Positions 16,940 through 25,863 of a stretch of DNA of 64,000 nt are shown one piece after another. The DNA is from an uncultured Eubacterium sp. (GTDB taxonomy: Bacteria > Bacillota > Clostridia > Lachnospirales > Lachnospiraceae), in the NCBI RefSeq assembly GCF_937958975.1, contig NZ_CALGRE010000015.1, positions 1 to 64,000 of the forward strand, given 5' to 3'. Numbering within the stretch: the first letter of the stretch is position 1; each line of letters opens with the position of its first letter. A program made the translations under genes and the position numbers. The notes under the pieces were generated by a model. It searched no databases. It had not been told where the DNA came from and was given only the letters and a program-made list of their open reading frames with translations.

Positions 16940-16978
16940 ACTTGAATAGAAGATTTATGTCAAAACAGTGAGGTTATT

Positions 16979-18265
16979 ATGGCAAATAAAAAGTTTGTAG
17001 ATGAAAATATATATTGTTCATTTTGTGGAAAACCGGAAAGTCAGACCAGGAGACTAATCTCGGGGCCGGAAGGTGTATATATATGTGATGAGTGTGTAGA
17101 GATTTGCGCAGGCATTGTCGAAGAAATGTATCATGAAAATGAAGAGGGCAGTGACGAAAGCATTAATTTATTAAAGCCAAAGGAAATAAAAGCATTTTTA
17201 GATCAGTATGTAATAGGTCAGGAAGAGGCAAAAAAGGTTCTTGCAGTTTCCGTATATAACCATTATAAACGTGTGCTGGCGGACAAAGAATTAGATGTTG
17301 AATTGCAGAAATCTAATATACTCTTGTTAGGTCCTACCGGGTCCGGAAAAACATATCTGGCACAGACACTGGCAAAAATATTGAATGTTCCTTTTGCAAT
17401 TGCCGATGCGACTACTCTTACAGAGGCAGGTTATGTAGGTGAGGACGTAGAAAATATTCTGCTGAAACTGATACAGGCAGCAGATTATGATATTTATAAG
17501 GCGGAGCATGGAATTGTTTATATTGATGAGATTGATAAAATAACAAAAAAATCTGAAAATGTATCTATTACGAGAGATGTTTCGGGAGAAGGTGTTCAGC
17601 AGGCGCTTTTAAAAATATTGGAGGGCACAGAGGCGAGTGTGCCGCCACAGGGAGGCAGAAAGCATCCACAGCAGGAATTTATTCCGATTAACACAACCAA
17701 TATTTTATTTATCTGTGGAGGTGCCTTTGACGGATTAGAAAAAATCATAGAGAGAAGATTGGATAAGAGCTCTATTGGATTTAACTCAGAAGTCAGCGAG
17801 AAGACAGAGGCAAAGACGGATGAACTGTTTAAGCAGGTTATGCCACAAGATTTGACAAAGTTTGGCATAATCCCGGAGTTTATAGGACGTGTTCCGGTTA
17901 CTGTTTCTTTAGACCTTTTAGATGAGGAAGCGTTGGGAAGAATATTAACAGAACCAAAGAATGCGCTGGTAAAACAGTATAAGAAATTGTTTGAGCTGGA
18001 TGGTGTAAAACTTACATTTACACAGGAGGCAATTCAGGCAATTGCGAAGCTGGCAGTTGAGAGAAAGACAGGCGCCAGAGGACTTCGTTCGATTATGGAA
18101 AATGCAGTGATGGACATTATGTATGAGACACCATCCGATGAAACAATTGAGGAATGTATTATCAACGAGGATGTTATCAACGGCTTTGCGGACGCAGAAA
18201 TTAAATATAATTCTGTGAGAACTAAGACTACGCCGGCAAAAAAGAAAAGTGGAAAAACAGCTTAA
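16979..18265 (+). CDS. clpX: ATP-dependent Clp protease ATP-binding subunit ClpX
   Basis: A 428-residue AAA+ unfoldase. The N-terminal zinc-binding domain has CSFCGKPE and CDECVEIC (two CxxC pairs). Walker A is GPTGSGKTYLAQ, Walker B is IVYIDEIDK, and the IGF-type loop that docks on ClpP is present as SIGFNSE. It unfolds tagged substrates and feeds ClpP. It lies between clpP and lon, with 19 bases to lon. Confidence 0.97.
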   Translation: MANKKFVDENIYCSFCGKPESQTRRLISGPEGVYICDECVEICAGIVEEMYHENEEGSDESINLLKPKEIKAFLDQYVIGQEEAKKVLAVSVYNHYKRVLADKELDVELQKSNILLLGPTGSGKTYLAQTLAKILNVPFAIADATTLTEAGYVGEDVENILLKLIQAADYDIYKAEHGIVYIDEIDKITKKSENVSITRDVSGEGVQQALLKILEGTEASVPPQGGRKHPQQEFIPINTTNILFICGGAFDGLEKIIERRLDKSSIGFNSEVSEKTEAKTDELFKQVMPQDLTKFGIIPEFIGRVPVTVSLDLLDEEALGRILTEPKNALVKQYKKLFELDGVKLTFTQEAIQAIAKLAVERKTGARGLRSIMENAVMDIMYETPSDETIEECIINEDVINGFADAEIKYNSVRTKTTPAKKKSGKTA

Positions 18266-18284
18266 TTGAATTTAAGGAGACGAT

Positions 18285-20615
18285 ATGCCAAAAAAGTACA
18301 TGTCAGAGAAAAGTTATATAATTCCGGTAATTCCCCTGAGAGGACTGACGATATTACCGGGCACAACAGTTCATTTTGACATTAGCAGAAAATCTTCCAT
18401 TGCAGCTGCGAATACTGCAATGATGCAGGGGCAGAAACTGTTTGTCGTTGCCCAGAAAGACCCGGTGGAAACATCACCGGGTTTTGATGGTATATATAAA
18501 ATCGGAACTGTTGTAGTGATAAAACAGCTCAATAAACTGCCTGATGGCATTACGAGAGTGATGGTAGAAGCAAGGGCAAAGGCTGAAATATTAGACATTA
18601 TTGAGGGGGAAGAATATTTCGAGGGTGAAATCCGTGAGTTTGAACTGATGGAGAATGAACTCACAGAAAATCAAGAGGAAGCCTTTGTAAGAGAATTGAA
18701 AGATACAATTAAAAAATATGATGCAACAAGTCATGAACTGACAGAATCGGGAATCAGAAGCCTGATGAAGATAAAAAGTCTCTCTACATTGATGGAACAG
18801 ATATTAATGAGAGTAAAGGTGGATTTTAGAGTCAAACAGAAATATTTAGAAGAAGATGACATCGTTGCTAAGTTCGGCACGGTGAGTAGTTTTCTTACCA
18901 GAGAAAACGAAATCGGAGAGATAAGAGCAGGGATTGTCGAAAAGGTAAAAGAACGTTTAGATAAAAGCCAGAGAGAACATATTCTCCGTGAACAGATGCA
19001 AGTTATCAGAGAAGAATTGGGAGAAGATTTCCTTGCGGAGGCGGATGAGTTTGAGAGACAAATTCAGGAGCTGGATGCATCAGCGGAGGTGAAAGAAAAA
19101 CTTACAAAAGAACTTTCACGCTTTAAAACGTTAGGTGGAAATGCCGTCGAGGCAAATGTTATCAGAACATATATAGATACGATGTTGGAGATGCCTTGGA
19201 ACAAGGAAACTGTTGAGAATCCGGATATTCAAAATGCTCAGGAAATTTTAGACAGGGACCACTATGAGTTAAAAAAGGTAAAGGAAAGAATTTTAGAATT
19301 TCTTGCGGTTAGAAATCTGACACAGGCTAAGGGGGCAAGCCCGATTGTATGTCTGGTAGGACCACCGGGAACAGGAAAGACATCTATTGCACATTCTATT
19401 GCGGAAGCATTGAATAAGAAATATGTGAGAATCAGTTTAGGCGGGGTAGATGATGAGTCAGAAATCCGGGGACATAGAAAAACTTATGTCGGAGCTATGC
19501 CGGGAAGAATTGCAAAAGCTTTAAAGCAGGCAGATAGTAATAATCCACTGATACTATTTGATGAAATTGATAAGATGGGCAGGGGGCTCCACGGAGACCC
19601 GGCGTCTGCATTACTTGAGGTGATGGATTCAGAACAAAATGTAGCTTTTCGGGATAATTATTTAGAAGTACCGATTGATTTGTCTAAGGTTCTGTTTCTT
19701 GCTACAGCCAATGATATGAGTACAATTCCCGAACCTCTGATTGATAGAATGGAAATCATTGAGGTAGAGGGTTATACAGAAAATGAAAAGTTTCATATTG
19801 CCAAAAATCATTTGATTAAGAAAGCATACGATAAAAACGGAATTAAAAAATCCCAGCTTTCTATTACAGACGAGGCAATAAATAGTATAATAAAGTATTA
19901 TACAAGAGAGGCAGGAGTGCGACAGTTAGAGCGGGAAATTGCAGGAGTTTGCCGCAAAGCAGCCAGAGATATTGTCCAGAATGGAAAGAAGCATCTTAAG
20001 GTTACTTCTAAAAATATAGAAAAATACTTAGGACGCAGGAAATACGAGATTGATTTGGCAAATGAAAAAGATGATATTGGCATTGTGAGAGGGCTGGCGT
20101 GGACTGCTGTTGGAGGAACGACACTTCAGATAGAAGTAAATACAATGCCGGGAAAAGGTGAATTAAAGTTGACAGGTCAGTTGGGTGATGTGATGAAAGA
20201 GTCTGCAATGATTGCACTCAGTTATGTCAGAAGTATTGCTGCGGATTATGGAGTGAAAAAAGACTTTTTCAGCGAACATGATATACATATTCATGTGCCT
20301 GAGGGAGCAGTACCAAAGGATGGTCCGTCAGCAGGTATCACAATGGCTACTGCTATATTGTCAGCAGTGGCAAAAATAAAAGTAAGTTGTAAAGTTGCCA
20401 TGACAGGAGAGATTAATCTTCGGGGAAATGTAATGCCGATTGGCGGATTAAAAGAAAAGCTTCTTGCCGCAAAAAATGCGGGAATCAAAAAAGTATTGGT
20501 TCCGAAAAAGAATGAGCGGATGGTATCAGAGATTTCTGACGAGATAACATCGGGCATGAAGATTGTTTTTGTGAGTGATATGCAAGAAGTAATTTGTGAA
20601 GCAATGAAAAGATAA
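18285..20615 (+). CDS. lon: ATP-dependent Lon protease
   Basis: A 776-residue LonA-type protease. The N-terminal substrate-binding domain covers about 10-205, the AAA+ module has Walker A VGPPGTGKTSIA and Walker B LILFDEIDKMGRG, and the C-terminal protease domain has catalytic Ser in PKDGPSAGITMAT and Lys in GGLKEKLLAAKNAG. It degrades damaged and regulatory proteins. The start follows AAGGAGACGAT. It is part of the tig-clpPX-lon-engB cluster, with only 10 bases to engB. Confidence 0.97.
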   Translation: MPKKYMSEKSYIIPVIPLRGLTILPGTTVHFDISRKSSIAAANTAMMQGQKLFVVAQKDPVETSPGFDGIYKIGTVVVIKQLNKLPDGITRVMVEARAKAEILDIIEGEEYFEGEIREFELMENELTENQEEAFVRELKDTIKKYDATSHELTESGIRSLMKIKSLSTLMEQILMRVKVDFRVKQKYLEEDDIVAKFGTVSSFLTRENEIGEIRAGIVEKVKERLDKSQREHILREQMQVIREELGEDFLAEADEFERQIQELDASAEVKEKLTKELSRFKTLGGNAVEANVIRTYIDTMLEMPWNKETVENPDIQNAQEILDRDHYELKKVKERILEFLAVRNLTQAKGASPIVCLVGPPGTGKTSIAHSIAEALNKKYVRISLGGVDDESEIRGHRKTYVGAMPGRIAKALKQADSNNPLILFDEIDKMGRGLHGDPASALLEVMDSEQNVAFRDNYLEVPIDLSKVLFLATANDMSTIPEPLIDRMEIIEVEGYTENEKFHIAKNHLIKKAYDKNGIKKSQLSITDEAINSIIKYYTREAGVRQLEREIAGVCRKAARDIVQNGKKHLKVTSKNIEKYLGRRKYEIDLANEKDDIGIVRGLAWTAVGGTTLQIEVNTMPGKGELKLTGQLGDVMKESAMIALSYVRSIAADYGVKKDFFSEHDIHIHVPEGAVPKDGPSAGITMATAILSAVAKIKVSCKVAMTGEINLRGNVMPIGGLKEKLLAAKNAGIKKVLVPKKNERMVSEISDEITSGMKIVFVSDMQEVICEAMKR

Positions 20616-20625
20616 GAGATAGATT

Positions 20626-21216
20626 ATGATTATAAAAAATGTAAATTTAGAGACAGTATGTGGAATTACAAGTAAATTGCCGTATAATGAATTGCCGGAA
20701 ATTGCTTTTGCCGGAAAATCAAACGTAGGAAAATCTTCGCTGATTAACGGTCTTGTAAATAGAAAGGCATTGGCGAGAACATCATCTCAGCCCGGAAAGA
20801 CACAGACAATTAATTTTTATAATATCAATGAAGAATTGTATTTTGTAGATTTGCCGGGATATGGTTATGCCAGTGTATCTAAGGAAGTGAAAGAAAAATG
20901 GGGAGTCATGATTGAAAATTATCTCCATAGCTCTGAGATGTTAAAAGCAGTATTTTTATTGATTGATATCAGGCATGAGCCGTCTGCGAATGATGTAAAT
21001 ATGTATCAATGGATTTTGGCAAATGGTTATGAACCAATTATTATCGCAACAAAATTAGACAAGATTAAGCGAAGCCAGATACAGAAACATATAAAAATGA
21101 TAAGAGTAGGGCTTGGTGTAGTACAGGGAACACAGATACTGCCATTTTCGGCACAGACAAAACAGGGAAAGGATGAAATTCTTGATTTAATCGATGAGAT
21201 AGTAAGGAGTTCATAA
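20626..21216 (+). CDS. engB: Ribosome biogenesis GTP-binding protein EngB/YsxC
   Basis: A 196-residue TRAFAC-class GTPase. G1 is GKSNVGKSSLI, G2 lies in SSQPGKTQTINFY, G3 is DLPGYGYA, G4 is TKLDK and G5 is FSAQTK. It is needed for assembly of the large ribosomal subunit in Bacillus (YsxC) and commonly follows lon, as here. Its stop TAA shares one base with the ATG of the DUF4364 gene (TAATG), implying coupled translation. Confidence 0.96.
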   Translation: MIIKNVNLETVCGITSKLPYNELPEIAFAGKSNVGKSSLINGLVNRKALARTSSQPGKTQTINFYNINEELYFVDLPGYGYASVSKEVKEKWGVMIENYLHSSEMLKAVFLLIDIRHEPSANDVNMYQWILANGYEPIIIATKLDKIKRSQIQKHIKMIRVGLGVVQGTQILPFSAQTKQGKDEILDLIDEIVRSS

Positions 21217-21737
21217 TGGCACTAGAACCGGAAACATTATATAAACTGATAATTATGCACATGTTAAATAAGGTAGATTTTCCACTTACAAATACACAGA
21301 TTGCACAATTTTTTTTGGAAAATGAGTATACAAATTATTTTTCAGTGCAGCGCTCGATTAATGATTTAATTGAAAATGGATTTGTATTTTTAAATATCAA
21401 CAGAAATACATCTTATTATCACCTGACTTCGGAGGGAAGAGAAAGTCTAAAATTTTTTGAGAATAAAATTCCAAATCAGATTGTGGACGATGTGGATATG
21501 TTTCTGATTGAAAATAAATATGAATTAAGAAATGAGGCAGGAACTGTTTCAGATTATTATAGGGCATCTAACGGAGATTATATTGTACATTGTCAGGTAA
21601 AAGAGGGGGATAGTACCTTAATTGAAATAAATATTGCAACACCGGACAGGGAGATAGCTTCGAAGATGTGTGCAAACTGGGAGGATAAGGATAACAGCCA
21701 GAAAATATATCAGTTTGTACTTGAAAATTTGGCATAA
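21216..21737 (+). CDS. DUF4364 family winged-helix protein
   Basis: A 173-residue protein of a family found mainly in Clostridia. The N-terminal half (MLNKVDFPLTNTQIAQFF, then SVQRSINDLIENGFV) reads as a winged helix-turn-helix; the C-terminal half is a mixed alpha/beta region with no recognised motif. It is translationally coupled to engB by a TAATG junction. DNA binding is inferred from the fold; targets are unknown. Confidence 0.82.
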   Translation: MALEPETLYKLIIMHMLNKVDFPLTNTQIAQFFLENEYTNYFSVQRSINDLIENGFVFLNINRNTSYYHLTSEGRESLKFFENKIPNQIVDDVDMFLIENKYELRNEAGTVSDYYRASNGDYIVHCQVKEGDSTLIEINIATPDREIASKMCANWEDKDNSQKIYQFVLENLA

Positions 21738-21756
21738 ATCAGATGTGCTGTTGAAG

Positions 21757-21820
21757 TCAAAAGGTTCGCATTAATTTTGTGCATAAAGTCCATGCTGCTC
21801 TTAGCAACAGAACCTTTTGA
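21757..21820 (+). other. Multi-branched stem-loop upstream of lepA
   Basis: A perfect 11-bp closing stem TCAAAAGGTTC (21757-21767) and GAACCTTTTGA (21810-21820). Inside it are short self-complementary pieces, GCAT-AAAGTCC-ATGC and TGCT-N-AGCA, so a branched RNA fold is possible. There is no T run directly after. It lies between the DUF4364 stop and the lepA start. It could be a structured leader, a processing site or a repeat element. Confidence 0.55.
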
Positions 21821-21871
21821 ACTATATACATGATACCATATTAAAATCAAATAATAGAGATGGAGGGCACC

Positions 21872-23686
21872 ATGTCGCAGATAGAACAGAGTAAAATAAG
21901 AAATTTTTGTATTATTGCACATATTGACCATGGAAAATCAACGTTGGCAGATCGAATTATTGAGATGACAGGACTGCTTACGAATAGGGAAATGCAGGCA
22001 CAGATACTCGACAATATGGAATTAGAGAGAGAGCGTGGAATTACCATTAAGTCGCAGGCTGTCCGCACAGTGTATAAGGCAAAAGATGGGCAAGAGTATA
22101 TTTTTAATTTGATTGATACACCGGGACATGTGGATTTTAACTATGAGGTTTCAAGAAGTCTTGCTGCATGTGACGGCGCTGTTTTGGTTGTTGATGCGGC
22201 TCAGGGAGTGGAGGCGCAGACTTTGGCAAATGTGTATCTTGCTCTTGACCACGACTTAGAAGTTTTTCCTGTAATCAATAAGATTGATTTACCGTCGGCA
22301 GACCCGGAAAGAGTTAAGGCTGAAATCGAGGATGTGATAGGGCTGGAGGCAGAGGATGCTCCATTGATTTCGGCAAAGACAGGATTAAATTGTGAGGATG
22401 TGTTAGAAGCAATTGTGAAGAATGTACCGGCTCCGGTTGGAGATACAGAGGCACCGCTTCAGGCGCTGATATTTGACAGCCTCTATGATTCTTATAAGGG
22501 TGTTATCGTATTTTGCCGAATTAAAGAAGGTACAGTCAAACCGGGAATGAATATAAAAATGATGGCTACGGGTGCAACAGCAAATGTAGTTGAGGTTGGC
22601 TATTTTGGTGCAGGGCAGTTTATCTCCTGTGATGAATTGTCTGCGGGAATGGTTGGGTATATCACTGCAAGTATTAAAAATGTGGGTGACACAAAAGTCG
22701 GTGATACGGTAACTGATGCAGATAATCCTTGCGCAGAGCCGCTTCCGGGATATAAGGAGGTAAATTCTATGGTTTACTGTGGAGTTTATCCGGCTGATGG
22801 GGCAAAATATCCGGACTTGAGAGATGCATTAGAAAAGCTGCAGCTTAATGATGCATCGCTAAAATATGAACCGGAAACATCCATTGCTTTAGGGTTTGGT
22901 TTTCGATGTGGTTTTTTAGGATTACTTCATCTCGAAATTATTCAGGAGAGACTCGAGAGAGAGTATGGTCTGGACTTGGTTACAACTGCACCGTCAGTTA
23001 TATATAAAATATATAAAGAAAATGGAGAGGTTGTGGAATTGACAAATCCGACAAATCTCCCGGACCCAAGTGAGATAGAACATATGGAAGAACCGATTGT
23101 CAGTGCAGAAATCATGGTAACTACGGAGTTTATTGGTTCTATTATGGAGTTATGTCAGCAGAGGCGTGGAAGATATATAGGAATGGAATATGTAGAAGGC
23201 TCCAGGGCGCTCTTGAAATATGATATTCCTTTGAATGAGATTATATATGATTTCTTTGATGCCTTAAAATCACGTTCTAGAGGTTATGCTTCTTTTGATT
23301 ATGAATTAAAGGGATATGAACAGGCTAAATTGGTGAAACTCGATATTCTTATTAATAAAGAAGAGGTGGACGCCCTGTCATTTATCGTTCCGGAAGCTTC
23401 GGCTTATGAGCGTGGAAGAAAGATGTGCGAAAAGCTGAAAACAGAGATTCCAAGACAGTTGTTTGAAGTGCCAATCCAGGCAGCAGTGGGTAGTAAGGTT
23501 ATTGCGAGAGAGACCGTGAAGGCGATGAGAAAAGATGTGCTTGCAAAATGCTATGGTGGTGATATCTCAAGAAAGAAAAAGCTTCTTGAAAAACAGAAAG
23601 AAGGAAAGAAACGTATGCGTCAGGTCGGAAATGTAGAGATACCACAGTCGGCATTTATGGCAGTCCTAAAACTGGATGAAGAGTAA
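21872..23686 (+). CDS. lepA: Elongation factor 4 (LepA), translational GTPase
   Basis: A 604-residue EF-4. G1 is HIDHGKST, G2 lies in RERGITIK, G3 is DTPGHVDF, G4 is NKIDLP. EF-G-like domains and the LepA-specific C-terminal domain follow (GGDISRKKKLLEKQKEGKKR, read across the C-terminus). It acts on the ribosome, where it has been linked to back-translocation or initiation-complex formation. The ATG at 21872 is preceded by GGAGG; the ATG at 21860 overlaps that site and is rejected. It is followed by a repeat element and hemW. Confidence 0.97.
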   Translation: MSQIEQSKIRNFCIIAHIDHGKSTLADRIIEMTGLLTNREMQAQILDNMELERERGITIKSQAVRTVYKAKDGQEYIFNLIDTPGHVDFNYEVSRSLAACDGAVLVVDAAQGVEAQTLANVYLALDHDLEVFPVINKIDLPSADPERVKAEIEDVIGLEAEDAPLISAKTGLNCEDVLEAIVKNVPAPVGDTEAPLQALIFDSLYDSYKGVIVFCRIKEGTVKPGMNIKMMATGATANVVEVGYFGAGQFISCDELSAGMVGYITASIKNVGDTKVGDTVTDADNPCAEPLPGYKEVNSMVYCGVYPADGAKYPDLRDALEKLQLNDASLKYEPETSIALGFGFRCGFLGLLHLEIIQERLEREYGLDLVTTAPSVIYKIYKENGEVVELTNPTNLPDPSEIEHMEEPIVSAEIMVTTEFIGSIMELCQQRRGRYIGMEYVEGSRALLKYDIPLNEIIYDFFDALKSRSRGYASFDYELKGYEQAKLVKLDILINKEEVDALSFIVPEASAYERGRKMCEKLKTEIPRQLFEVPIQAAVGSKVIARETVKAMRKDVLAKCYGGDISRKKKLLEKQKEGKKRMRQVGNVEIPQSAFMAVLKLDEE

Positions 23687-23794
23687 TTGTAACCAATCCG
23701 AAGGGTTGATTACCTGCTCGAGCTTCATCTGCGGAGCAGATTTAAAACGAAGCTCGATACAAGATAATTGTAACCAATCCGAAGGGTTGATTAC
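23684..23794. repeat. Composite palindromic repeat element between lepA and hemW
   Basis: Two identical 30-base copies (23684-23713 and 23765-23794) share the core GTAACCAATCC-GAA-GGGTTGATTAC (read in parts), each itself a hairpin with one mismatch. Between them lies a third stem, CGAGCTTC (23719-23726) with GAAGCTCG (23749-23756), enclosing ATCTGC-GGA-GCAGAT. The plan of hairpin, central hairpin and hairpin resembles a BIME-like REP cluster or a small MITE. The first copy overlaps the lepA stop codon, and the second ends 15 bases before the hemW start. Confidence 0.8.
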
Positions 23795-23809
23795 AAGTTA
23801 TGAGGTAAA

Positions 23810-24994
23810 GTGGTAGTGGAGAGATTAGAAATTTATATTCATATCCCTTTTTGTGTGAAAAAATGTGATTACTGTGATTTTTTGTCTATGTCTGCGGGCA
23901 ATGACACAATAGGGAAATATATTTCTGCTTTAATCAATGAAATTAAATTAAGTAAAAATCGAATGGAAGGGTACCTTGTCGATACAGTGTTTATCGGTGG
24001 AGGTACCCCTTCCCTATTGGAGGAAAATTTTATTATCCGTATTATGGAAGTGCTGAGAGAAAACTGCAATATGGATGAGAATGCGGAGATAACCATAGAG
24101 TGTAATCCGGGGACTGTAGATAAGAACAAATTGAATAGTTTTCGCCGAGCCGGCATTAACCGAATTAGCTTTGGACTGCAATCTGCAAATGATGATGAGT
24201 TGCGCTCCATTGGGAGAATACATAATTTTAGCCAATTTGAAGAAAGTTTTAAATTTGCCAGAGAGGTGGGATTTGATAATATCAATGTAGATATTATGAG
24301 TGCACTTCCGGGACAAAGTGTTGAGGGATATAAAAAAACTTTGGAAAAAGTTCTCACTTTAAATCCTGAACATATTTCTGCATACAGTTTGATAGTGGAA
24401 GAAGGAACACCTTTGTATGACAGGGTAAAAAAAGCGGGTAACAAGGGGAAAAGCATTTTACCTGACGAAGATTCTGAGAGAGAAATGTATTATCAGACGG
24501 AAAAAATATTACAGCAAAATAATTATGAGAGATATGAGATATCCAATTATGCAAGAAAAGGTTTTGCGTGTAGGCATAATGTGGGATATTGGAAACGTAG
24601 AGAGTATTTGGGATTTGGTATTGGAGCAGCATCTCTATATCATGGGAAAAGATTCAATAATGTGGCAGAAATACAAGATTATATAGAGACATTAGGTTTT
24701 ATAAAAACAGTAGAAGTCCAGGAAAGATTGTTAAAAAAAGTTGAAGAAGATTTGCATGTTCTTTCAAAAAAGGAGCAGATGGAAGAGTTTATGTTTTTGG
24801 GACTCAGAATGATAAAGGGAATCTCTATTCAAGAATTTGACAGGCAGTTTGATGGCTCTTTTGCGGGTATATATGGAGAGATTGTAGATAGATTCGTTGA
24901 AAAGGGACTACTGGAAAAGAAAAAGGGGTACGTTAGATTAACGAAGAGAGGAATCGATATTAGTAATTATGTAATGTCTGAATTTTTGTTATAG
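23810..24994 (+). CDS. hemW: Heme chaperone HemW (radical SAM, coproporphyrinogen oxidase-like)
   Basis: A 394-residue radical SAM protein. The cluster motif is CVKKCDYCD (CxxxCxxC), and the family element GGGTPSLL follows. IYIHIPFC is the usual N-terminal strand, and a HemN C-terminal domain is present (LGLRMIKGIS). It has the CxxxCxxCD pattern of HemW-type proteins rather than the longer CxxxCxxCxC of true HemN, so heme trafficking is more likely than coproporphyrinogen decarboxylation. The GTG start at 23810 follows GAGGTAAA; another GTG lies at 23816. In many Firmicutes hrcA-grpE-dnaK follows; here a terminator and a defence locus do. Confidence 0.92.
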   Translation: MVVERLEIYIHIPFCVKKCDYCDFLSMSAGNDTIGKYISALINEIKLSKNRMEGYLVDTVFIGGGTPSLLEENFIIRIMEVLRENCNMDENAEITIECNPGTVDKNKLNSFRRAGINRISFGLQSANDDELRSIGRIHNFSQFEESFKFAREVGFDNINVDIMSALPGQSVEGYKKTLEKVLTLNPEHISAYSLIVEEGTPLYDRVKKAGNKGKSILPDEDSEREMYYQTEKILQQNNYERYEISNYARKGFACRHNVGYWKRREYLGFGIGAASLYHGKRFNNVAEIQDYIETLGFIKTVEVQERLLKKVEEDLHVLSKKEQMEEFMFLGLRMIKGISIQEFDRQFDGSFAGIYGEIVDRFVEKGLLEKKKGYVRLTKRGIDISNYVMSEFLL

Positions 24995-25011
24995 GAGAAA
25001 GGAAATACAAG

Positions 25012-25060
25012 AGCCAATTGGTGCGCAATGATATCATTGTACACCAATTGGCTTTTTTTT
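25012..25060 (+). terminator. Strong terminator after hemW
   Basis: A long stem AGCCAATTGGTG / CACCAATTGGCT with an inner CAATGA-TCATTG stem, followed by eight T. Confidence 0.92.
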
Positions 25061-25126
25061 GATATGGCAACGGGAAAAATGGACATCATGCCTGTCTAGA
25101 TGTACATTTGACAACCGCTTACAATT

Positions 25127-25153
25127 CCGGAATGCGGCTGATGCAGCCTCCGG
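25127..25153. repeat. 27-nt palindromic repeat, copy A (related to 58121-58147)
   Basis: CCGG ends enclose GGCTG-ATG-CAGCC. The sequence shares CCGGAATGCGGCT exactly, and most other positions, with copy B after gltX. It sits between the hemW terminator and the convergent XRE gene, at the left edge of the defence locus. REP-like. Confidence 0.65.
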
Positions 25154-25172
25154 TGATTTTTACTGTAAGAGG

Positions 25173-25496
25173 TTAAGCGAGCAGTTTATCGACAGCCTTT
25201 TGAAGTTCGGGATGTTTTCGATATTTTTCAATTAAGTCTTTTTCATGATTGGTAAGTATAAAGTGCTTGTCGTTCGTATATCCAAAGGTAGCAAGTATAT
25301 CATTGATATTATAAATATCACAGAGCATAAGGAGTGTGTCGGCATCGGGTTGGGACTGGCCGCTTTCCCAGCCGTAAATAGTTTTCTCGGCAACGCGAAT
25401 CGATTTATCTTCCAGCATGTTTGCCACGTCAGATACTGTGTAATTATTATGTTTTCTATATTTTTTTAGCACTTTTGCTATCATTTCATTCTTCAT
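25173..25496 (-). CDS. XRE-family HTH transcriptional regulator
   Basis: A 107-residue protein with an N-terminal lambda-repressor-like HTH (about 8-68: NYTVSDVANML, AEKTIYGWESGQSQPDADTLL) and a C-terminal tail LTNHEKDLIEKYRKHPELQKAV seen in many clostridial XRE proteins. The start follows AAAGG upstream. It is divergent from the small ORF that leads the Ssp-like operon, with 61 bases between the two starts, so it is well placed to control that operon. This role is inference. Confidence 0.85.
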   Translation of the reverse strand: MKNEMIAKVLKKYRKHNNYTVSDVANMLEDKSIRVAEKTIYGWESGQSQPDADTLLMLCDIYNINDILATFGYTNDKHFILTNHEKDLIEKYRKHPELQKAVDKLLA

Positions 25497-25557
25497 AATA
25501 CGAAATCCTTTCTGGTAGAAATACTATTATTAATTTTATCTTATCCTAAGGAAAAAT

Positions 25558-25848
25558 ATGCGTCAACAAATTCTGCGAAAACAGGAAAATAGAGTGTTGA
25601 AATTCTTTGATAACGAGAATATAATAACTATATTGAGTTATTACTTAGAAAACGGAGTGAAAAGGGTGAACATATCAAAACAAATAGTAAATTATATAAA
25701 AGTAAATAATTTATCAGTTTCACGGATTTCTATAGATACAGGGATTGACGAGGAAAAGCTTCTGGGGAATATGGAGCCTTTTAGCGCTGCTGAGTTTTTG
25801 GAGTTATGTTTTTATCTGAATGTAAGGCCGGAAGACTTTAGAAAATAG
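25558..25848 (+). CDS. Small HTH-like protein leading the defence operon
   Basis: A 96-residue protein if the ATG at 25558 is used (AAGGA five to six bases upstream). A GTG at 25666 with GGAG upstream would give a 61-residue form beginning MNISKQIVNYIK. The C-terminal part (VNYIKVNNLSVSRISIDTG, KLLGNMEPFSAAEFLELC, LNVRPEDF) matches the look of a minimal XRE/Cro HTH of about 60 residues. It ends 15 bases before the SspD-like gene and is likely co-transcribed. Function as a regulator is inferred. Confidence 0.65.
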   Translation: MRQQILRKQENRVLKFFDNENIITILSYYLENGVKRVNISKQIVNYIKVNNLSVSRISIDTGIDEEKLLGNMEPFSAAEFLELCFYLNVRPEDFRK

Positions 25849-25863
25849 GAATGGGAGAGAAAA

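Noticed and set aside
23684..23794. Two direct 30-base repeats as a CRISPR array or IS ends
   Set aside because: Only two copies with a palindromic 51-base centre; no cas gene and no transposase reading frame between or beside them.
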